Assembly (NCBI RefSeq): GCF_002929375.1
Contig: NZ_PJIP01000014.1
Span: 35,682-99,681, forward strand
Length of the DNA stretch: 64,000 nucleotides
Direction: 5' to 3'
Origin: Arthrobacter sp. DWC3
Lineage (GTDB): Bacteria; Actinomycetota; Actinomycetes; Actinomycetales; Micrococcaceae
Shown here: positions 34,937-43,995 of the stretch, piece after piece
Layout: each line of letters opens with the position of its first letter
Numbering within the stretch: the first letter of the stretch is position 1
Notes under the pieces: generated by a model
Database searches by the model: none
What the model saw: only the letters and a program-made list of their open reading frames with translations
Told to the model about the DNA's origin: nothing
Position numbers and translations under genes: made by a program

Positions 34937-35203
34937 CTACAGGGCCGGCGAAGGCTCTGCCTTGAGATGCTCGTCGATCATCGCGCGGATCCGGCGCAGG
35001 GTCTCTGGGGAGAGGTCCGCGAGCTGGCGTGCTGCGAACTGGCGCACGTTGTTCTCGCGCATCGTCTTGAGCAGGTCGAGCTGGGACTCGACGCGGACCG
35101 GTGCGTCCGGACGCCGTCTGCCATGTGGTCCGCGTTGGAATCTTGGATTCAGTCGGCCAAGCGGACGGTACCGAGCGTGTAAACATACAGGCGACCGGAG
35201 CCT
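34937..35203 (-). pseudogene. 3' part of a small gene lacking a clear start
   Basis: The frame that ends at 34937 reads …VRVESQLDLLKTMRENNV then RQFAARQLADLSPETLRRIR and AMIDEHLKAEPSPAL, with strong GC at third positions and a helical, protein-like pattern. It stays open up to a stop at 35204-35206. The only ATG, at 35062, would leave 41 residues, and no GTG or TTG precedes it. Either the N-terminus was lost by deletion or frameshift, or an unusual CTG near 35152 is used. The product is not recognised. The good terminator just downstream supports former expression. Confidence 0.5.
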
Positions 35204-35833
35204 TCACCGATGGTTGTATTAGGTGAGAGCGCTCCTGAGCCAGCTCCGACATGGAGAGGTGAGTTAGTGAGAACTCCGGCCCTTGCGCAGTGTTGCATTT
35301 GCCACACCACAAGCTTCAGGGGAGGGATGGCTCCTGCCCGAGCGCTGGGTATACCGGACGATTACCGTCGAAGTCAGCCGCTACTGCTGCCCCAAGCACG
35401 CCAACAAAGCCTGACCAATCCCCGCCCTGACGAGCTCACCGCTTTGATGACCTGCGTGTCAGGATGCCGCGGTGAACAGGAGTCCACCGATTACCCAGTT
35501 CGGGTGTCAGGTACTCGCGGCGACCTCGTCCCTCCAAGACTGATGCTCACACGCAGCTGAGAGAGAACCTGACGTGGGGGAGTGCACCGTCAGGGCCATG
35601 AACAAAGCCGCCAGGGTAGTGACAACCGACAGACCAATTCGTAGACGTTCAGGTTGAGCGGTGCGTCGGCACCACCGAACTCCGGTGCCAGAACACTCAG
35701 GCCTGATGGCATTCCTTGTCACGAGGGAAATCTAGAGACGGGACTGTGTGGTGTGGTTCCGTTCCACCCCTTGAAGGCGTCAATCAAGGCGTTGGTCCGG
35801 GTTGCCGCGTTTGGTGGCTGGAATGCTGGGTAC
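35204..35833. other. Intergenic region, no gene recognised
   Basis: About 630 bases carry short ORFs on both strands without family character. One weak copy of the repeat-type motif (ACCACCGAACTCCGGTGCC near 35683) is present. I see no RNA gene. Confidence 0.45.
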
Positions 35834-36097
35834 ATGACAGATCAACCCCAGGATGAGCAGCTCAGGCCGTTGCGGTTTCTTACCCTGCAACAGGTGGCGG
35901 ATGAGTTGAACACGAAGCACAGCACTGTCCGGGCTCTGATCGCCTCGGGGGAGTTGCCGGCCATCCAGATCGGGGGCCGAGGCCAGTGGCGTATAGAACG
36001 CGCCAAGCTCGAGGACTACATCACCGCGGCTTACGCCAGAGCCCGCACCGATATCGCCCGTGGCGACGTAGACACCTCGTCCGAGAAAGCAGAGTGA
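35834..36097 (+). CDS. Excisionase-type helix-turn-helix protein
   Basis: I start it at ATG 35834 (MTDQPQDEQLRPLRFLTLQQ), giving 87 residues; the longer frame upstream is not protein-like. LTLQQVADELNTKHSTVRALIASGELPAIQIGGRGQWRIERAKLEDYI is a clear MerR/excisionase-type winged HTH (HTH_17). Such proteins act as excisionases or small regulators. The gene overlaps a tiny membrane-protein gene by 4 bases. No integrase is adjacent, so regulator and excisionase roles are both open. Confidence 0.82.
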   Translation: MTDQPQDEQLRPLRFLTLQQVADELNTKHSTVRALIASGELPAIQIGGRGQWRIERAKLEDYITAAYARARTDIARGDVDTSSEKAE

Positions 36098-36243
36098 CGC
36101 GAGGACGCTGGTGGGCCCTTGCCGGTTTGCTGATTGCTCTGCTGGCCGGTGTGCTGGTTGCGGTTCTTCAGATGAACGGAACCCTCCAGGACCCGGTCCG
36201 GGTCGGGTGTGATCTCGCTGTGCGTCGCGCTGACTGCGAGTGA
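36094..36243 (+). CDS. 49-residue single-pass membrane protein
   Basis: The GTG at 36094 overlaps the HTH stop (GTGA). The product, VTRGRWWALAGLLIALLAGV followed by LVAVLQMNGTLQDPVR and VGCDLAVRRADCE, has one transmembrane helix (about 7-26) and two cysteines in the exterior tail. Coupled translation with the HTH gene supports its reality. The function is unknown. Confidence 0.6.
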   Translation: MTRGRWWALAGLLIALLAGVLVAVLQMNGTLQDPVRVGCDLAVRRADCE

Positions 36244-36314
36244 CCGCCAGGTACTGCCGTTAAATCTTTTGAATCGTCGGTCTCAAGCAGTGTCGGTGTG
36301 GTCGTGCTCGGACT

Positions 36315-36944
36315 CTAGCTCGGACTCTGGGGTGCTGTGGCGGTGAGGAATCGCCCAGCCCGCCGGAACTCGCGGATGAGGAGGATCGTGGTGACGACAA
36401 AGACAGCGAAGAGGACAGTCCAGAAGATGGATAGGTCCTCGATGACATACGCGAGGCAGTACGAGTACACGGGGACCACCAGCAGGTTGGTCGCCAGGTT
36501 CTTCCGGGTTTGTACGGCGAAGGACCGGGCCACAGTCAAACGCCCTGGATCCTGTGGTGCCAGCTCTTTACCGTTGACCACCCGCCTCACGTACTTCTGC
36601 TCGTCTTTTTCGAGCGACAGAGTGATGAAGAGATTCTTTCCAAGTTCCACCCGTGGCTTAAGCCGTTTCGCGTTGCAGATCAGCCCCGCGATGGCAGCGA
36701 GGAGGCCAAAGGCGCTGATGCCCAGCTGCGCGACGAAAAGCCAGTCCGTCGGCTCGTTGCCAGCAAAGAGTGGACCGACCAGGGCGAGGACAGCGGCGTA
36801 CACGATGACACCGATGGGGAAGTAGCGGGTGTAGTAGACCCGCAGTGCTTCGCCCATACCGTTGTCGGCGAACCCGTGGGCGTACCGTTCGGCTTTCGCC
36901 CACCGCTCAGTGGCTTCCGACGTCGGATCATCGAGTCCCGCCAC
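36315..36944 (-). CDS. Four-helix membrane protein of unknown function
   Basis: This 209-residue protein has an acidic N-terminus and two helix pairs (about 43-62 and 70-90; about 155-172 and 175-190) separated by a charged cytoplasmic-type loop of about 65 residues, VELGKNLFITLSLEKDEQKYVRRVVNGKEL. I do not recognise a family. It is 37 bases downstream of the Lsr2-type gene on the same strand. Confidence 0.6.
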   Translation of the reverse strand: MAGLDDPTSEATERWAKAERYAHGFADNGMGEALRVYYTRYFPIGVIVYAAVLALVGPLFAGNEPTDWLFVAQLGISAFGLLAAIAGLICNAKRLKPRVELGKNLFITLSLEKDEQKYVRRVVNGKELAPQDPGRLTVARSFAVQTRKNLATNLLVVPVYSYCLAYVIEDLSIFWTVLFAVFVVTTILLIREFRRAGRFLTATAPQSPS

Positions 36945-36981
36945 TTATTCCCCCCGCACCTGGTCGACCGCGAGTAAGGTC

Positions 36982-37326
36982 CTAGTGGGCTTCGTTGTAG
37001 GCGTCGACGATGGTCTGGGTGAGGCGTCCGCGGGGGCTGGGGTTGTGCCCGTTGTCCTTCGCCCACTGGCGGATCTTCTGGGTCTCTTCACGCTTGGACT
37101 TACTCGTTGACGCCGAGGATGTGTTCTGCCCGCCCTGTCCGCGTCGGCCCGTCTTTGCCTTTCGGGCCTTGTCCACGTACTCGGACAGGGTCGAGCGCAG
37201 CTTTTCGGCATTATCTGTCGTGAGGTCGATTTCGTAGTCGGTGCCATCGACACCGAACCGCACCGTTTCATCCGCTACTTCACCATTAAGATCGTCGACC
37301 AGTTCCACCTGAACGCGTTGCGCCAT
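36982..37326 (-). CDS. lsr2: Lsr2-family nucleoid-associated protein
   Basis: This 114-residue protein starts MAQRVQVELVDDLNGEVADE, the Lsr2 dimerisation domain (about 1-60, with DGTDYEIDLT). A Gly/Ser linker and a C-terminal DNA-binding domain follow: IRQWAKDNGHNPSPRGRLTQTIVDAY, where RGR inserts into the minor groove of AT-rich DNA. Lsr2 bridges DNA and silences AT-rich foreign genes. A second copy lies at 50236-50577; the two share almost all core residues and differ mostly in the linker. Plasmid-borne Lsr2 could limit the plasmid's fitness cost. Confidence 0.95.
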   Translation of the reverse strand: MAQRVQVELVDDLNGEVADETVRFGVDGTDYEIDLTTDNAEKLRSTLSEYVDKARKAKTGRRGQGGQNTSSASTSKSKREETQKIRQWAKDNGHNPSPRGRLTQTIVDAYNEAH

Positions 37327-37394
37327 TGTTCTACTCCTGAAAATTGTTGGTCTGATGACTGATTCCCCTTTTGTGGATTCTATCCCAAATGAAA

Positions 37395-37703
37395 CTAAGC
37401 ACGCTTCGCATCATCGCTGTCGTCGTTATCGTGAGGAGGTATGGGGGTGACGGCGCTGAGCCATACCCAGCCCTCACGCTGGATCGTGATGAGTGGTTCG
37501 AGGAACCGGATCTTGACCGCTGTGCGGGTGTAGGCGATTGCGTGGGCCTGGATCCGGATGGCTTTGGAGGGGTGCCGGATCCACGCGTACACCCGCCGCG
37601 GCTCGGGGAAGTCGGTCGGCGGGTTGGTGTCGAGGTCGAGTTCGGCTGCGGTGAGCATGATGAGCTCCTCGCGCATGATGAACTCCTCGATCCGTTCGTC
37701 CAT
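37395..37703 (-). CDS. Hypothetical protein, 102 residues
   Basis: This small soluble protein has an acidic helical N-terminus (MDERIEEFIMREELIMLTAAELDLD) and a beta-rich basic middle (RVYAWIRHPSKAIRIQAHAIAYTRTAVKIRFLEP…GWVWLSAV). No family is recognised. It sits on the same strand as Lsr2. Codon use looks normal for coding sequence here, which is the main support. Confidence 0.55.
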   Translation of the reverse strand: MDERIEEFIMREELIMLTAAELDLDTNPPTDFPEPRRVYAWIRHPSKAIRIQAHAIAYTRTAVKIRFLEPLITIQREGWVWLSAVTPIPPHDNDDSDDAKRA

Positions 37704-37828
37704 CAGCCTCGCGAAGTGGATCGGTATCGTGTGGGATTCGATTGTGCTGAATTCCTGTGGTTTGACCGGTGGGTGGGTGCAGAGCGTTGGATTGGGTGCA
37801 AGTGTCGGGTGCGCTCGGTAGGAACGGC

Positions 37829-37862
37829 AGAGGCCCCTGCCCGGTTGGTGGGAGGGGCCTCT
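37829..37862 (-). terminator. Terminator of the SulP gene
   Basis: AGAGGCCCCT … AGGGGCCTCT, a perfect 10-bp stem with a 14-base loop, begins 17 bases past the SulP stop codon. Confidence 0.75.
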
Positions 37863-37878
37863 TTGAAGTTGGGCGGTA

Positions 37879-39402
37879 TCAGTGGCCGGCGCCGAGTTTC
37901 CCGCCGAGGCGTTCGCGCATCATGGTGGATGCTTCGTTGAGCCCGACGATTTTTACGTCGGTGCCGTGGGTGCGGTATTTCTCCTGGATGGCGTCGAGAG
38001 CGGCGATGGTGGAGGCGTCCCAGAGGTGGGAGCCGTGCAGGTCGATGGTGACCCGGTGCGGGTCGGTGGCGTATTCGAACTGGGTGTAGAGGTCGTTGGA
38101 GGACGCGAAGAACAGCTCACCGTTCACGGTGTAGGTGGCGTGCCGGTCACCGTTCACGGTCTCTTCGGTCCGGTCGACGGTGACGAAGTGCGCGACCCGG
38201 CGTGCGAAGGCGACCATGGCCACCAGAACGCCGACGCCGACGCCGATGGCGAGGTTGTGGGTCCAGACGGTGGCGATGACGGTGGCGAGCATGACGGTGG
38301 TCTCGCTCTTGGGCATGCGCTTGAGCGTGGAGGGCTTGATGCTGTGCCAGTCGAAGGTGACGATGGCGACGAAGATCATCACGGCGACGAGGGCGGCCAT
38401 GGGGATCAGGGCGACGATGCCGCCGAGGGCGACGACGAGGATGAGCAGGAAGATCCCGGCGAGGAAGGTGCTGATGCGGGTGCGGGCGCCGGAGGCTTTG
38501 ACGTTGATCATGGTCTGGCCGATCATTGCGCAGCCGCCCATGCCTCCGGTGAAGCCGGTGACGATGTTCGCGATTCCCTGGCCCCATGCTTCGCGGGTTT
38601 TGTGGGAGCGGGTGTCGGTGACGTCGTCGACGAGCTTGGCGGTCATGAGGGACTCCAGCAAACCGACGAACGCCATGGCGAGGGCGAACGGGAAGATGAT
38701 CTGCAAGGTCTCCAGGGTGAAGGGCACGTTGGGGATGAACAGTGTCGGCAGGGACTCCGGCAGTTCGCCCTTGTCTCCTACGGTCGGCACAGCGACGGCG
38801 GCGGTGACGGTGATGAGGGTCAGGACCACGATGGCCACCAGGGGCGCGGGCACGGCCTTCGTCAGCTTCGGTAGTCCGAACACGATGACCAGCCCAAGGG
38901 CCACCAAGGGGTAGACGAGCCAAGGGACGCTGAGGAGCTCGGGGACCTGGGACATGAAGATCAGGATCGCGAGGGCATTGACGAAGCCGACCATGACCGA
39001 GCGGGGGATGAACCGCATGAGTTTAGCGACCCCGGAGACTCCGAGGATGACCTGGAAGATCCCGGCGAGGATGACCGCGGCGATGAAGTAGTCGACACCG
39101 TGGCTCGCGACCAGGGGTGCGATGACCAGGGCGATCGCCCCGGTGGCGGCGGAGATCATGGCGGGTCGGCCGCCGACGAAGGCGATGGTGACAGCCATGG
39201 TGAAGGACGCAAAGAGGCCGATGCGGGGATCGACGCCGGCGATGATCGAGAAGGCGATCGCTTCGGGGATCAGGGCTAGGGCGACGACGAGGCCGGCGAG
39301 GACTTCGGTCTTCAACCGTCGCGGGGATTTCAGGGTTTCCCGGACGGATTGAAGCTGCTCAGGCGTATATGCCGGGGCGGGCTGGGTGTGTGAGACGGCC
39401 AT
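37879..39402 (-). CDS. SulP-family inorganic anion transporter
   Basis: This 507-residue protein has 12-14 helices. SLC26/SulP signatures include [27 protein letters not shown] near the start, [30 protein letters not shown] in the middle, and a C-terminal STAS domain (about 400-500: [24 protein letters not shown]…[15 protein letters not shown]). Members carry sulfate, bicarbonate or related anions. The divergent MerR-type regulator with an inverted repeat between the genes indicates specific control. The transported ion cannot be told from sequence. Confidence 0.94.
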   Translation of the reverse strand: MAVSHTQPAPAYTPEQLQSVRETLKSPRRLKTEVLAGLVVALALIPEAIAFSIIAGVDPRIGLFASFTMAVTIAFVGGRPAMISAATGAIALVIAPLVASHGVDYFIAAVILAGIFQVILGVSGVAKLMRFIPRSVMVGFVNALAILIFMSQVPELLSVPWLVYPLVALGLVIVFGLPKLTKAVPAPLVAIVVLTLITVTAAVAVPTVGDKGELPESLPTLFIPNVPFTLETLQIIFPFALAMAFVGLLESLMTAKLVDDVTDTRSHKTREAWGQGIANIVTGFTGGMGGCAMIGQTMINVKASGARTRISTFLAGIFLLILVVALGGIVALIPMAALVAVMIFVAIVTFDWHSIKPSTLKRMPKSETTVMLATVIATVWTHNLAIGVGVGVLVAMVAFARRVAHFVTVDRTEETVNGDRHATYTVNGELFFASSNDLYTQFEYATDPHRVTIDLHGSHLWDASTIAALDAIQEKYRTHGTDVKIVGLNEASTMMRERLGGKLGAGH

Positions 39403-39523
39403 TTCTGGCTCCGTTCGTGGTTGAGAAGGCGCACGTGCGCCTTCGCTTTGCTAATGATTGAGGGGGCGCAGCGCCGCGCCGGGGGAGGGGGGGCCTGAGA
39501 CTCGAGGTCTTATCCCACCACCT

Positions 39524-39553
39524 AAACTCTACTCTAACGTGATGGTAGAGTTT
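39524..39553. promoter_or_regulatory. Candidate MerR operator
   Basis: AAACTCTAC (39524-39532) and GTAGAGTTT (39545-39553) form a perfect 9-bp inverted repeat with a 12-base spacer, between the divergent sulP and merR-type genes and 26 bases before the regulator start. MerR-family dimers bind this type of site, usually within an over-long promoter spacer. Confidence 0.75.
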
Positions 39554-39578
39554 GCATCTGATCAAGATGGAGGCGCTG

Positions 39579-39986
39579 ATGGCGGCTAGGACCACCGGTA
39601 CCAGCACTGGTACCGGCACGATGCATATCGGTGAGCTGGCCGAACGGACGGGTTTATCCCTGCGGACCATCCGCCACTATGACGATGTGGGATTGCTTCC
39701 TGCCACGTTGCGGACCGATGGTGGTTTCAGGGTGTTCTCCAAAGATGATTTCGAACGCCTGATGGTCATCAAGCAGATGAAGCCCCTGGGGTTCTCGCTT
39801 GAGGAGATGGCTACACTTCTTGACCTCCTTGGCGTGCCGGACAGCACGGCTACGGAAGATTCCGGCATGGAACGATCCGCGGCACTGTCGGAATTCTTGG
39901 AGCGGGCCGTGCATCAACGAGCCAAGATGGCACGCAATTTGGGGCAGGCCGATGAGTTCATTGAAAGGCTCAGCGGCCGGGCCTGA
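39579..39986 (+). CDS. MerR-family transcriptional regulator
   Basis: I start it at ATG 39579, with GGAGG five bases upstream, giving 135 residues. The N-terminal HTH MHIGELAERTGLSLRTIRHYDDVGLLPATLRTDGGFRVF is typical. The dimerisation helix follows (about 80-130). Few cysteines are present, so a metal sensor is unlikely. It is divergent from the SulP gene across an inverted repeat and probably controls it in response to an unknown signal. Confidence 0.9.
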   Translation: MAARTTGTSTGTGTMHIGELAERTGLSLRTIRHYDDVGLLPATLRTDGGFRVFSKDDFERLMVIKQMKPLGFSLEEMATLLDLLGVPDSTATEDSGMERSAALSEFLERAVHQRAKMARNLGQADEFIERLSGRA

Positions 39987-40008
39987 ATGGCCTTGAAGGT
40001 AGTGGGGT

Positions 40009-41406
40009 TTAGCGGTAGGTGGGTCGGTCGCCGGTGAGGCGTTGCCAGTTGGCGGCTGTGGTGAGGCTGACGCCGAGAATGCGGGCTACGACTGCTGGTG
40101 GGACCTGGGTGACGATCGCCGCGGTAGCCGCTTGGTGGGCGGTGACGGGTGAGACGCTGTAAATTCGCAGGTGCGCTGCGAGGCTTGAGGGCAGCTGATG
40201 CTCGCCATGATGGGGGCTGGGATACACCCAAGTGCTGTTCTGGGTGGATCCACCAAAGCGGCGTCTCGTTGGTACCCCAGCCAGAAGCATCCTGATCCAA
40301 GGGATGGTTGCCGTGGGCAGCTCCAGCCGGACGATTCCGAGATGAATGCCCGCAGTGCCGTCCTCAACACTGAGATTCTCGAGGCGGAGTTCAGCAATTC
40401 GGTGAACACGGATCCCGTAGACGACGGTCAGAACAATCGCCAGGCGCGTCCTCGGGTTCATGGTGTTATCGCTGAGCGCGCGTTTGAGGGCGTCCTCGTT
40501 GTTCGCTCCGATGCTTCCCCCGAGGTTGAACCCGGTGCCACCGCCGTAGCGCGGCGGCACCAAGGGGCTGTTGTTTCCTGATGTGGTGCTCCAGTGCAGG
40601 AAACGGCGGACCCGGAACGCGTCCCGTGATGCTTGAAGCATCCACTGATCGACGAGCTCCTGGGTTGCCGTGGACAGGGTATGGCTAGAGGCGTTGAGGT
40701 ACGTGATGAGGCTGAGGATCAGACGCAGTTCGCGCTTGTCATTGGCGGCGGTGGTGTTCGTTAGGGGTCCTGGTCTGGTGCGGCGCTGTTGGCGCCAGCG
40801 AACGAACCGGCGCAGGGCGAGCTGGTCGGATAGATGCGGCAGGGCTGTGATCTCAGTGGCGGTCCAGGCGCGCAACCTATGGGCGTATTCATCGCGTTCG
40901 GGAAGGACTGCGTGCTCGACGAGGAGGGAGCGTACCTGCGACACCGCACGCGGTGTTCCGAGCTGATCGAGGTCCTCATGGGTGAGCGTGCCGGGGGATG
41001 CCAAGGCTGCGCGAAGGACGGTCCAGGCCGCTCTGCTTCTGATTAGCCCGAGGACGTACTTCGGGTCCGCTGCCAGCAAATGACGGTGGACGTTTGCCAG
41101 TGCGGCCTGGCGTGATGACCGAAGTGAGGGCTTCGGTGATGACTGCTGTGATGATCGGTCTGCTGTCTGGTGCTTGAGGATTGTGGGTGGGAAGAGTGCG
41201 TTGATGGCGTCGGTTGCCCGGCATTTCTGACACAGCCCGTCCCTGTTGAGGTGATCTACCCCAGTGCACCGGTGGCATTGCCGTCGTGTCACTGGTGAGG
41301 TCCGCCAGCAGTAGTCGCAATACCGATTGCTGGAGAGAACGCCGGCAGTAACACCCGGGTGCCCGCATGTCGTCGTGGAGGGCTTTCCTGGTCCCCGCGG
41401 GGACAT
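40009..41406 (-). CDS. Degenerate tyrosine-recombinase-like protein with zinc-finger N-terminus
   Basis: This 465-residue protein has three Cys pairs near the start (CDYC about 30, CHRC about 44, CQKC about 59), probably zinc-binding. A core-binding-like domain and a C-terminal catalytic-like domain with YGIRVHRIAELRLENL (Arg 333) follow. The usual H-x-x-R is replaced by AHQAA and the nucleophile region reads VSLTTAANWQRL without Tyr. It is therefore probably catalytically inactive. It is the last gene of a run integrase, HTH, this protein, whose ends overlap or nearly touch. I infer an accessory DNA-binding partner of the active recombinase. Confidence 0.68.
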   Translation of the reverse strand: MSPRGPGKPSTTTCGHPGVTAGVLSSNRYCDYCWRTSPVTRRQCHRCTGVDHLNRDGLCQKCRATDAINALFPPTILKHQTADRSSQQSSPKPSLRSSRQAALANVHRHLLAADPKYVLGLIRSRAAWTVLRAALASPGTLTHEDLDQLGTPRAVSQVRSLLVEHAVLPERDEYAHRLRAWTATEITALPHLSDQLALRRFVRWRQQRRTRPGPLTNTTAANDKRELRLILSLITYLNASSHTLSTATQELVDQWMLQASRDAFRVRRFLHWSTTSGNNSPLVPPRYGGGTGFNLGGSIGANNEDALKRALSDNTMNPRTRLAIVLTVVYGIRVHRIAELRLENLSVEDGTAGIHLGIVRLELPTATIPWIRMLLAGVPTRRRFGGSTQNSTWVYPSPHHGEHQLPSSLAAHLRIYSVSPVTAHQAATAAIVTQVPPAVVARILGVSLTTAANWQRLTGDRPTYR

Positions 41407-41750
41407 CAGTCACTTACCTCGGCGCGTTGTGGACGCAGGTTGCGGGCCCGGATGACGGCGGATGCTGAGTCGGTTCGTTCTGATTCGTCGGTACCAGTGC
41501 GCTGATCGGACCGTCCTAGTGCGACCTTGCTGATCAGGTCGTCGGCACTACATCCGAGGATGTCCATCAGGGCGACCAGGACGTGCAGGTTCAACCGTTC
41601 GGGGCGTTCGGCGACCAACCGGTAGACCTGGCTGGGGGAGAGGTGAATGCCTCGTTCCTCCAACAGGGGTAGGAGCTTGGTGGTGCTGAACAGGCCGGCC
41701 GCGGCCATCTGCTCGCGCAGCCGCCATTCGTACCCAATGATGTCCGTCAT
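41406..41750 (-). CDS. XRE-type helix-turn-helix protein
   Basis: This 114-residue protein has a Cro/CI-type HTH in its first 75 residues: LREQMAAAGLFSTTKLLPLLEERGIHLSPSQVYRLVAERPERLNLHVLVALMDILGCSADDL. The C-terminal part is polar. It overlaps the downstream recombinase-like gene at one base and follows the integrase by 86 bases. It probably regulates or assists the recombinase pair. Confidence 0.85.
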   Translation of the reverse strand: MTDIIGYEWRLREQMAAAGLFSTTKLLPLLEERGIHLSPSQVYRLVAERPERLNLHVLVALMDILGCSADDLISKVALGRSDQRTGTDESERTDSASAVIRARNLRPQRAEVSD

Positions 41751-41836
41751 TTCATCCTCATCTTCAACTGGCTTGCTCGTGCTATCACAGGTGTTTGGTG
41801 CTGCTGGTCGGTGCTGGTGGTTGTTTGTTGGCTGGG

Positions 41837-42943
41837 TCAGGTGAGCCCGGCTAGTGGCGGTATCTTCGTCAAAGCTTCGCGAAGGATGCGGTTGGCGAAG
41901 TCCTCGGACACGTGCGTGTAGATCCCGGTCGTGGATTGGTAGGCGTGACCGAGTTGGCGTTGAACGAAGAGCGGGTCGTGCCCGTCCTCGATGAGGTGGG
42001 TTGCGTAGCTGTGGCGCAGGCAGTGCGGTGACAGGGACGGATCGAGTCCGAGCTCGTCCCGGTAGAGGGCGAACCTGTCACTGAGGGAACGAACTCCGAG
42101 CCGGCGGGACCGTTCCGAGAACCACAGCGCGTTGGACGTGCCGTAGCGCATCAGGGGTAGGACGTTGTCCCTGTAGTCCTTCAGGACGTTGACTGCCCAG
42201 GGCATGACGGTCGCGACTGTCCTGGCTTTCGGTGGGGAACCCCTCGATGCTTTCCCGTACCGAACCCGGAGGAAACCGTAGTCCCCGAACAAGGGCACTT
42301 TCGGGTTGCGGTACAGGTCCGTGACATCAAGCATCATGGCTTCGTTGGCGCGCAAGCCCCAGGCGTAGACAACCTTCAGCAAAGTCGCGTCCCGATACGC
42401 AGCCGCAGCGCCCTTACGCCCTGCGGACAGCCGTGTCTGCACTTCCTCATCGGCACGGTCGAAGAGCTGCTGCAACTCACCCCGGTTCAGTGGCCGCCGC
42501 CGCGGGTTGGCGTCGTGTTCCTGGAGATGAGGGCGGGTATTCCACTCATGGCAGACCTGGATCGGATGGGTGCCGAAGCGTTCCTGGCATTGGTCTGCCC
42601 ACCCGTAATGGGAGGAGCTGATGAACTCGCAGAACTGCCGGATCACGATCTGATAGTTGCGCACCGTGGAAGGCATCATCCGTCGGATCGACCTTAAATC
42701 CATCATCCACTCGTCAAAACCCGCGGCCGTCCACTCCCACGGGCCGGCACCAGAATGATCCCGGAACTGGCGCACCACATGCACGCGGTTCTCCACGGTG
42801 ACCTTCTGCAATCGTCGACCGCCCAGCTGCTGGGCGCACCATCCCTCGATCATCGCCTCGAACACTGAGGCCTCCTCATCGAGGAACGCGACACCCTCCA
42901 CAAGATGGATCGACGCCGTACCCGCAGGGCTCTTCCGCTCCAC
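41837..42943 (-). CDS. Tyrosine recombinase/integrase
   Basis: This 368-residue protein has an N-terminal SAM-like core-binding domain (about 30-130) and a complete catalytic domain: Arg in YAWGLRANEAMML, HCLRHSYATHL with His and Arg, LGH and the nucleophile Tyr in TGIYTHVSEDF. It is probably active in site-specific strand exchange. With the HTH and degenerate recombinase downstream it forms a three-gene unit seen on actinobacterial plasmids. Possible roles are dimer resolution or mobility of the unit. Confidence 0.93.
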   Translation of the reverse strand: MERKSPAGTASIHLVEGVAFLDEEASVFEAMIEGWCAQQLGGRRLQKVTVENRVHVVRQFRDHSGAGPWEWTAAGFDEWMMDLRSIRRMMPSTVRNYQIVIRQFCEFISSSHYGWADQCQERFGTHPIQVCHEWNTRPHLQEHDANPRRRPLNRGELQQLFDRADEEVQTRLSAGRKGAAAAYRDATLLKVVYAWGLRANEAMMLDVTDLYRNPKVPLFGDYGFLRVRYGKASRGSPPKARTVATVMPWAVNVLKDYRDNVLPLMRYGTSNALWFSERSRRLGVRSLSDRFALYRDELGLDPSLSPHCLRHSYATHLIEDGHDPLFVQRQLGHAYQSTTGIYTHVSEDFANRILREALTKIPPLAGLT

Positions 42944-43191
42944 CCTTTTCCTTCCGCCTAACGCACGTATCCTGCATTAGACGGGAAAAGCGACTAGGTG
43001 GTCAACCCTTATACGGGCCCAACGTTGCTGCTGGGTCGAACTCGTCGCCCTTTGAGGGCGTAGAAGTCGCATCAGACGCAATTCCTCGTGGTTCCTGGAG
43101 TACCGTTTGCTCTGGCCCACTGTCCTGCAACCCGCCCCGCCACTTGTTGCTCGAACCTGCTGACCGTCACCACTTACCTGTCAGTAGTGGT

Positions 43192-43218
43192 TAGTAGTCC
43201 TAGTAGTCCTAGTAGTCC
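43192..43218. repeat. Three tandem 9-bp repeats (TAGTAGTCC)
   Basis: Three exact tandem TAGTAGTCC copies run through the stop codon of the minus-strand gene ending at 43209; GTAGTGGT just before looks like a decayed copy. Slippage could change the last codons. Confidence 0.8.
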
Positions 43219-43628
43219 TGGGCGGTGGTGACGCGGCGCAGTCGCCAGTCCGGCCACCGGTGGTCGGCGCTCATGTCGAACTCCAGCACGGGGGAGGCTG
43301 GGCCGGTCTGGGCCTGGAACCGCCAGAACCGGGTCGTCACGATGCTGCCTAGGCCGGTCCGGCGAGAATCAACGGCAGTGTTGAGGGAGCTGTTCGGGGC
43401 AGTGGTGTCCGGGTTCCACCAGGTGCTCGAGCTCGACCACTGGGTTGGTGTGCCGATGACTTGCCAGATGCTGCCTCGCCAGCGCAGCGCCAACGGCGTC
43501 CCGGACGGCAGGAACCGAACGGTCGCGGGTTCGTCCAGTACATGCCACGAGGCAGGTGGCGCGGCTCCTCGTGCAGTGTCGTGGGCTGTTGGTGTCGGTG
43601 GGGTGGTGTCCACTGGTTGCGCTGTCAT
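43209..43628 (-). CDS. Hypothetical protein, DUF6504-like
   Basis: This 139-residue protein has a disordered Thr/Pro/Ala-rich leader and a beta-rich, Trp-rich core: ATVRFLPSGTPLALRWRGSIWQVIGTPTQW, then STWWNPDT, FWRFQAQTGPASPVLEFDMSADHRWPDWRLRRV. The alternation of 'W-R-G…W-V', 'WW' and 'W-R…W-R-L-R-R-V' is like small DUF6504 proteins that accompany the mutagenic ImuAB/DnaE2 system. No imuB lies nearby. The family link is tentative and the function unknown. Confidence 0.5.
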   Translation of the reverse strand: MTAQPVDTTPPTPTAHDTARGAAPPASWHVLDEPATVRFLPSGTPLALRWRGSIWQVIGTPTQWSSSSTWWNPDTTAPNSSLNTAVDSRRTGLGSIVTTRFWRFQAQTGPASPVLEFDMSADHRWPDWRLRRVTTAQDY

Positions 43629-43995
43629 CGGCTGCTTTCCTTCGCCCCGTCGTTCGTTGTACAGGGCTTAAAATAGAACACAGGTTCGATTGTTTTGGGA
43701 AACTGGGCTGTCGATAGGGGTTGGTGTTGCGGGTCATCCACCTGTGGGCGGGTGGAGCCCGGAGGAATGAGCTCAAAGCCGTCCACCTGTGGGTGAGCCG
43801 CCCGCACCAGGGTTGCGGACTCTGGTTACTCTCAACACCATGAACCCCGCATGCTGCTGCGCCGCACAGGGGGCCAGCGTGCCCGGTTCGCCGTGATCCC
43901 CTGTGGGGTGCCCGTAACGCGGTACCGGCGCCGGCGCAGTCACGGGGTGTGGAGCGGGGGAGTAGTGGTGGCTGATCCGACAGGCGGGGGACGTC
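43629..43995. other. Intergenic region, no gene recognised
   Basis: This region separates the divergent DUF6504-like and HA-domain genes. A near-repeat of CCACCTGTGGG occurs twice (about 43739 and 43783). Promoters for both genes should lie here. No RNA gene is seen. Confidence 0.45.

Noticed and set aside
37882-38874. 330-residue plus-strand ORF
   Set aside because: It is an antisense shadow of the SulP gene, extremely Gly/Asp/Glu-rich, caused by high GC.
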